21,066 nucleotides of DNA, from assembly GCA_002396205.1 (NCBI GenBank), contig DGXB01000033.1, positions 2,785 through 23,850 of the forward strand, given 5' to 3'. Position 1 is the stretch's first letter, and each line of letters begins with the position of its first letter. This stretch comes from Bacteroidales bacterium UBA4243 (GTDB lineage: Bacteria; Bacteroidota; Bacteroidia; Bacteroidales; F082). Shown in pieces: positions 19,399-21,066 of the stretch. The position numbers and the translations under genes are program-made. The notes under the pieces are model-generated. The model searched no databases, was not told the DNA's origin, and saw only the letters and a program-made list of their open reading frames with translations.

Positions 19399-20982
19399 AT
19401 GGAAAAGATGAGACTCTACACCGCCGGCACGGCGGATTTTGAAATCATTCGTCAGGACGGACGCATCTACATCGACAAGACCGACCTAATCTATCGGATG
19501 GTCAAAGAATCACGATTTGTCTTCCTCAGCCGCCCGCGCAGGTTCGGCAAGAGCTTGCTTTGCAGCACCTTGAAATACTACTTCCAAGGCCGCAAAGACT
19601 TGTTCGAGGGATTGGCCATCGGCGAGTTGGAGAAGGAATGGAAACAATATCCGGTGCTGCACTTCGACATGAGCACTTGCAAGAACAAGTATGAGCTTCA
19701 GCAAATCATCGACGAGCTGCACAGCCAACTCGACGACCACGAGGGGAAATACAGGGTGGCGCATACCGAAGGCTCGCCGGGAACGCGGTTCAAGAAGCTC
19801 ATCAAGGGCTTGCACGCATCCATGGGGGAGAAAGTGGTCGTCGTCCTCGACGAGTATGACGCCCCGCTGCTTGACTACCTTCAAAAGCCAGACCTGCTGA
19901 TTGAGGTGCGTCGTATCATGCAGGAGTTCTACCAAGTGGTGAAGGCCTGCGACGCCGACGAGCAATTTGTCTTCATCACGGGCATCACCAAGTTCAGCCA
20001 ACTGAGCATCTTCTCGACACTCAACAACTTGACTAACATATCGATGGATCCCGTCTATAGTGCTTTGTGCGGCATCACAGAGAACGAACTGCTGACCGTT
20101 TTCGATCCCGACATCCAGATGCTTGCCGACAGATACCATTGCCCTAAAGAAGAGATGATCGACCGGTTGAAGCTGAATTATGACGGATACCATTTCTGCG
20201 ATGGCTCCGAGGACATATACAACCCTTATAGCCTCGTGAATGTGTTCAAATCCAAGAGCCTTGACTATTTCTGGTTTGCCAGCGGCACGCCTACCTTCCT
20301 TTTCGATGCCATGAAACGGTTCAAGACCAACCTGCTCGACCTGCCACAGCTGCAAGTGCCCGTCACCGAGTTCGACGTGCCCACCGAGGGGATGACCTCG
20401 GCACTGCCCTTGCTCTACCAGTCGGGCTACCTTACCATCAAGGGATACGACTTGCTGCACAACAAGTTCACCCTCGACTTCCCCAATGCCGAAGTGAAGG
20501 TGGGCTTCATGGACAATTTTCTCGTCAGTATGATGAACCTGCCCAACACGGGATCGCGTGGCTTCGCCGACGACTTTTATGCCTATCTCTACACCCATCG
20601 GCTCGATGAAGCCATGAAAGCCATGCAATCCTTCTTCGCTGCGATACCCTATTTGGAGTTCGGCGAAAAGGAATTAGACGACATCACCAAGTATGAGGCT
20701 TATTACCAGGTGCTGACCTACGTCGTCTTCTCGATGTTCAACTGCAGAACCTATACCGAGGTGAAGTCGGCACGCGGCCGCACCGACCTCGTGGTGTTCA
20801 TGCCCGATGCCACCTATGTCATGGAGCTGAAGATGCACGGCACGGCAGCGGAGGCATTGGCCCAAATCGACTCCAAGGACTATGCCATTCCATATCAGGC
20901 AGAAGGCAAGCCGGTGGTTAAGGTGGGGATGGCCTTCTCGCAGGAGACCAAGACGCTCAAGGAATGGGTGGTTGCGCGATAG
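19399..20982 (+). CDS. AAA-ATPase-like protein (PF09820) with C-terminal PDDEXK_9 nuclease-like domain
   Basis: 527 residues. The start of the PF09820 domain is clear: YIDKTDLIYRMVKESRFVFLSRPRRFGKSLL (24-54), with the family's atypical P-loop SRPRRFGKS. VVVVLDEYDAPLLDYL (~146-161) is Walker B and VFITGITKFSQLSIFSTLNN (~190-209) the sensor region. The C-terminal part, CRTYTEVKSARGRTDLVVFMPDATYVMELKMHG, has the D-x(n)-E-x-K pattern of PDDEXK_9. Members are very common and multi-copy in Bacteroidota; their function is unknown, though a mobile or defence-related role has been suggested by analogy with nuclease-ATPase fusions. The length is typical and the gene appears intact. It stands alone between a terminator and a convergent tRNA gene. 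Confidence 0.92.
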   Translation: MEKMRLYTAGTADFEIIRQDGRIYIDKTDLIYRMVKESRFVFLSRPRRFGKSLLCSTLKYYFQGRKDLFEGLAIGELEKEWKQYPVLHFDMSTCKNKYELQQIIDELHSQLDDHEGKYRVAHTEGSPGTRFKKLIKGLHASMGEKVVVVLDEYDAPLLDYLQKPDLLIEVRRIMQEFYQVVKACDADEQFVFITGITKFSQLSIFSTLNNLTNISMDPVYSALCGITENELLTVFDPDIQMLADRYHCPKEEMIDRLKLNYDGYHFCDGSEDIYNPYSLVNVFKSKSLDYFWFASGTPTFLFDAMKRFKTNLLDLPQLQVPVTEFDVPTEGMTSALPLLYQSGYLTIKGYDLLHNKFTLDFPNAEVKVGFMDNFLVSMMNLPNTGSRGFADDFYAYLYTHRLDEAMKAMQSFFAAIPYLEFGEKELDDITKYEAYYQVLTYVVFSMFNCRTYTEVKSARGRTDLVVFMPDATYVMELKMHGTAAEALAQIDSKDYAIPYQAEGKPVVKVGMAFSQETKTLKEWVVAR

Positions 20983-20997
20983 GCTGTCTCGGGCAAC

Positions 20998-21024
20998 AAA
21001 AAAAACCGAACTGATGTCCGGTTT
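20998..21024 (-). terminator. Intrinsic terminator shared by the tRNA gene and the ATPase
   Basis: On the minus strand AAACCGGAC (21024-21016), loop ATCA and GTTCGGTTT (21011-21003) form a 9-bp stem with one G-T pair, followed by a T tract (20998-21005 read as A on plus). It terminates the tRNA transcript and may also stop the convergent ATPase. Confidence 0.72.
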
Positions 21025-21031
21025 TGGAGGG

Positions 21032-21066
21032 TGGTACCGACGGGAATCGAACCAGTGACACGAGGA
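21032..21066 (-). tRNA. tRNA 3' part, probably tRNA-Phe (gene runs off the right edge)
   Basis: The minus strand ends with a T arm (ACTGG, loop TTCGATT, CCCGT, one T-C mismatch) followed by the acceptor 3' strand CGGTACC and discriminator A at 21032. The next bases are CCC, so CCA is not fully encoded. An acceptor partner GGTACCG and this T-arm sequence resemble tRNA-Phe(GAA) of Bacteroidota, but the anticodon is outside the window. Confidence 0.83.

Noticed and set aside
19510..20628. 372-codon minus-strand frame opposite the PF09820 ATPase
   Set aside because: It is low-complexity His/Val/Glu shadow coding with no motif.

Overview
The window looks like a chromosomal segment of a Bacteroidales-type bacterium (phylum Bacteroidota). 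Three things point there. Most genes are preceded by the Bacteroidota -7 promoter element TAnnTTTG rather than a strong Shine-Dalgarno/sigma70 pattern. Several families are typical of the phylum: a fimbrillin-like lipoprotein, a TolB-like propeller fused to an outer-membrane barrel, and AAA ATPases of the AAA_14/DUF4143 and PF09820/PDDEXK_9 types. The best matches I recognise by eye for the housekeeping genes (RbfA, LolC/E-like permease, OAT, Lnt, Dus) are also Bacteroidota-like. The genus cannot be fixed from sequence alone.

Layout. 1-1408 (minus): start of a YtcJ-like amidohydrolase, and upstream of it a membrane-anchored AraC-type regulator whose odd C-terminal tail runs through the amidohydrolase promoter. 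1581-3172 (plus): rbfA and an FtsX/LolC-E permease, coupled by a TTGA stop/start overlap. 3145-6357 (minus): a ~1070-residue secreted or outer-membrane protein (degenerate peptidase-MA-like domain, PD40 propeller, C-terminal barrel) whose 3' end overlaps the permease. 6486-7146 (plus): a DUF4160/DUF2442-HTH pair that looks like a toxin-antitoxin operon with a palindromic operator inside its promoter. 7179-9259 (plus): an MBL-fold hydrolase coupled to a TPR membrane protein. 9340-10572 (plus): rocD. 10657-11865 (minus): an AAA_14/DUF4143-like ATPase convergent with rocD across a shared terminator. 11866-12187: a repeat-rich intergenic stretch with a 32-bp periodic array of palindromes. 12188-15003 (minus): lnt and a tRNA-dihydrouridine synthase, coupled by ATGA; the latter carries an in-frame insertion made of a palindromic repeat element and 48-bp tandem copies.

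15126-19336 (plus) is the most interesting part. It is a tight operon of an HprK-like kinase, a small S24/S26 (SipW-like) peptidase, a PqqD-family peptide-binding protein and a PF14907 nucleotidyltransferase. A separately promoted 45-codon gene follows, with a YxxP leader-like motif and a Gly-rich C terminus, then a fimbrillin-like lipoprotein and a strong terminator. This has the composition of an uncharacterised peptide-modification (RiPP-like) system: the PqqD protein would bind the leader, the kinase and nucleotidyltransferase would modify, and the peptidase would cleave. No cyclase or transporter is present in the window.

The window ends with a PF09820/PDDEXK_9 ATPase and, on the minus strand, the 3' part of a tRNA gene (probably tRNA-Phe) with its terminator.
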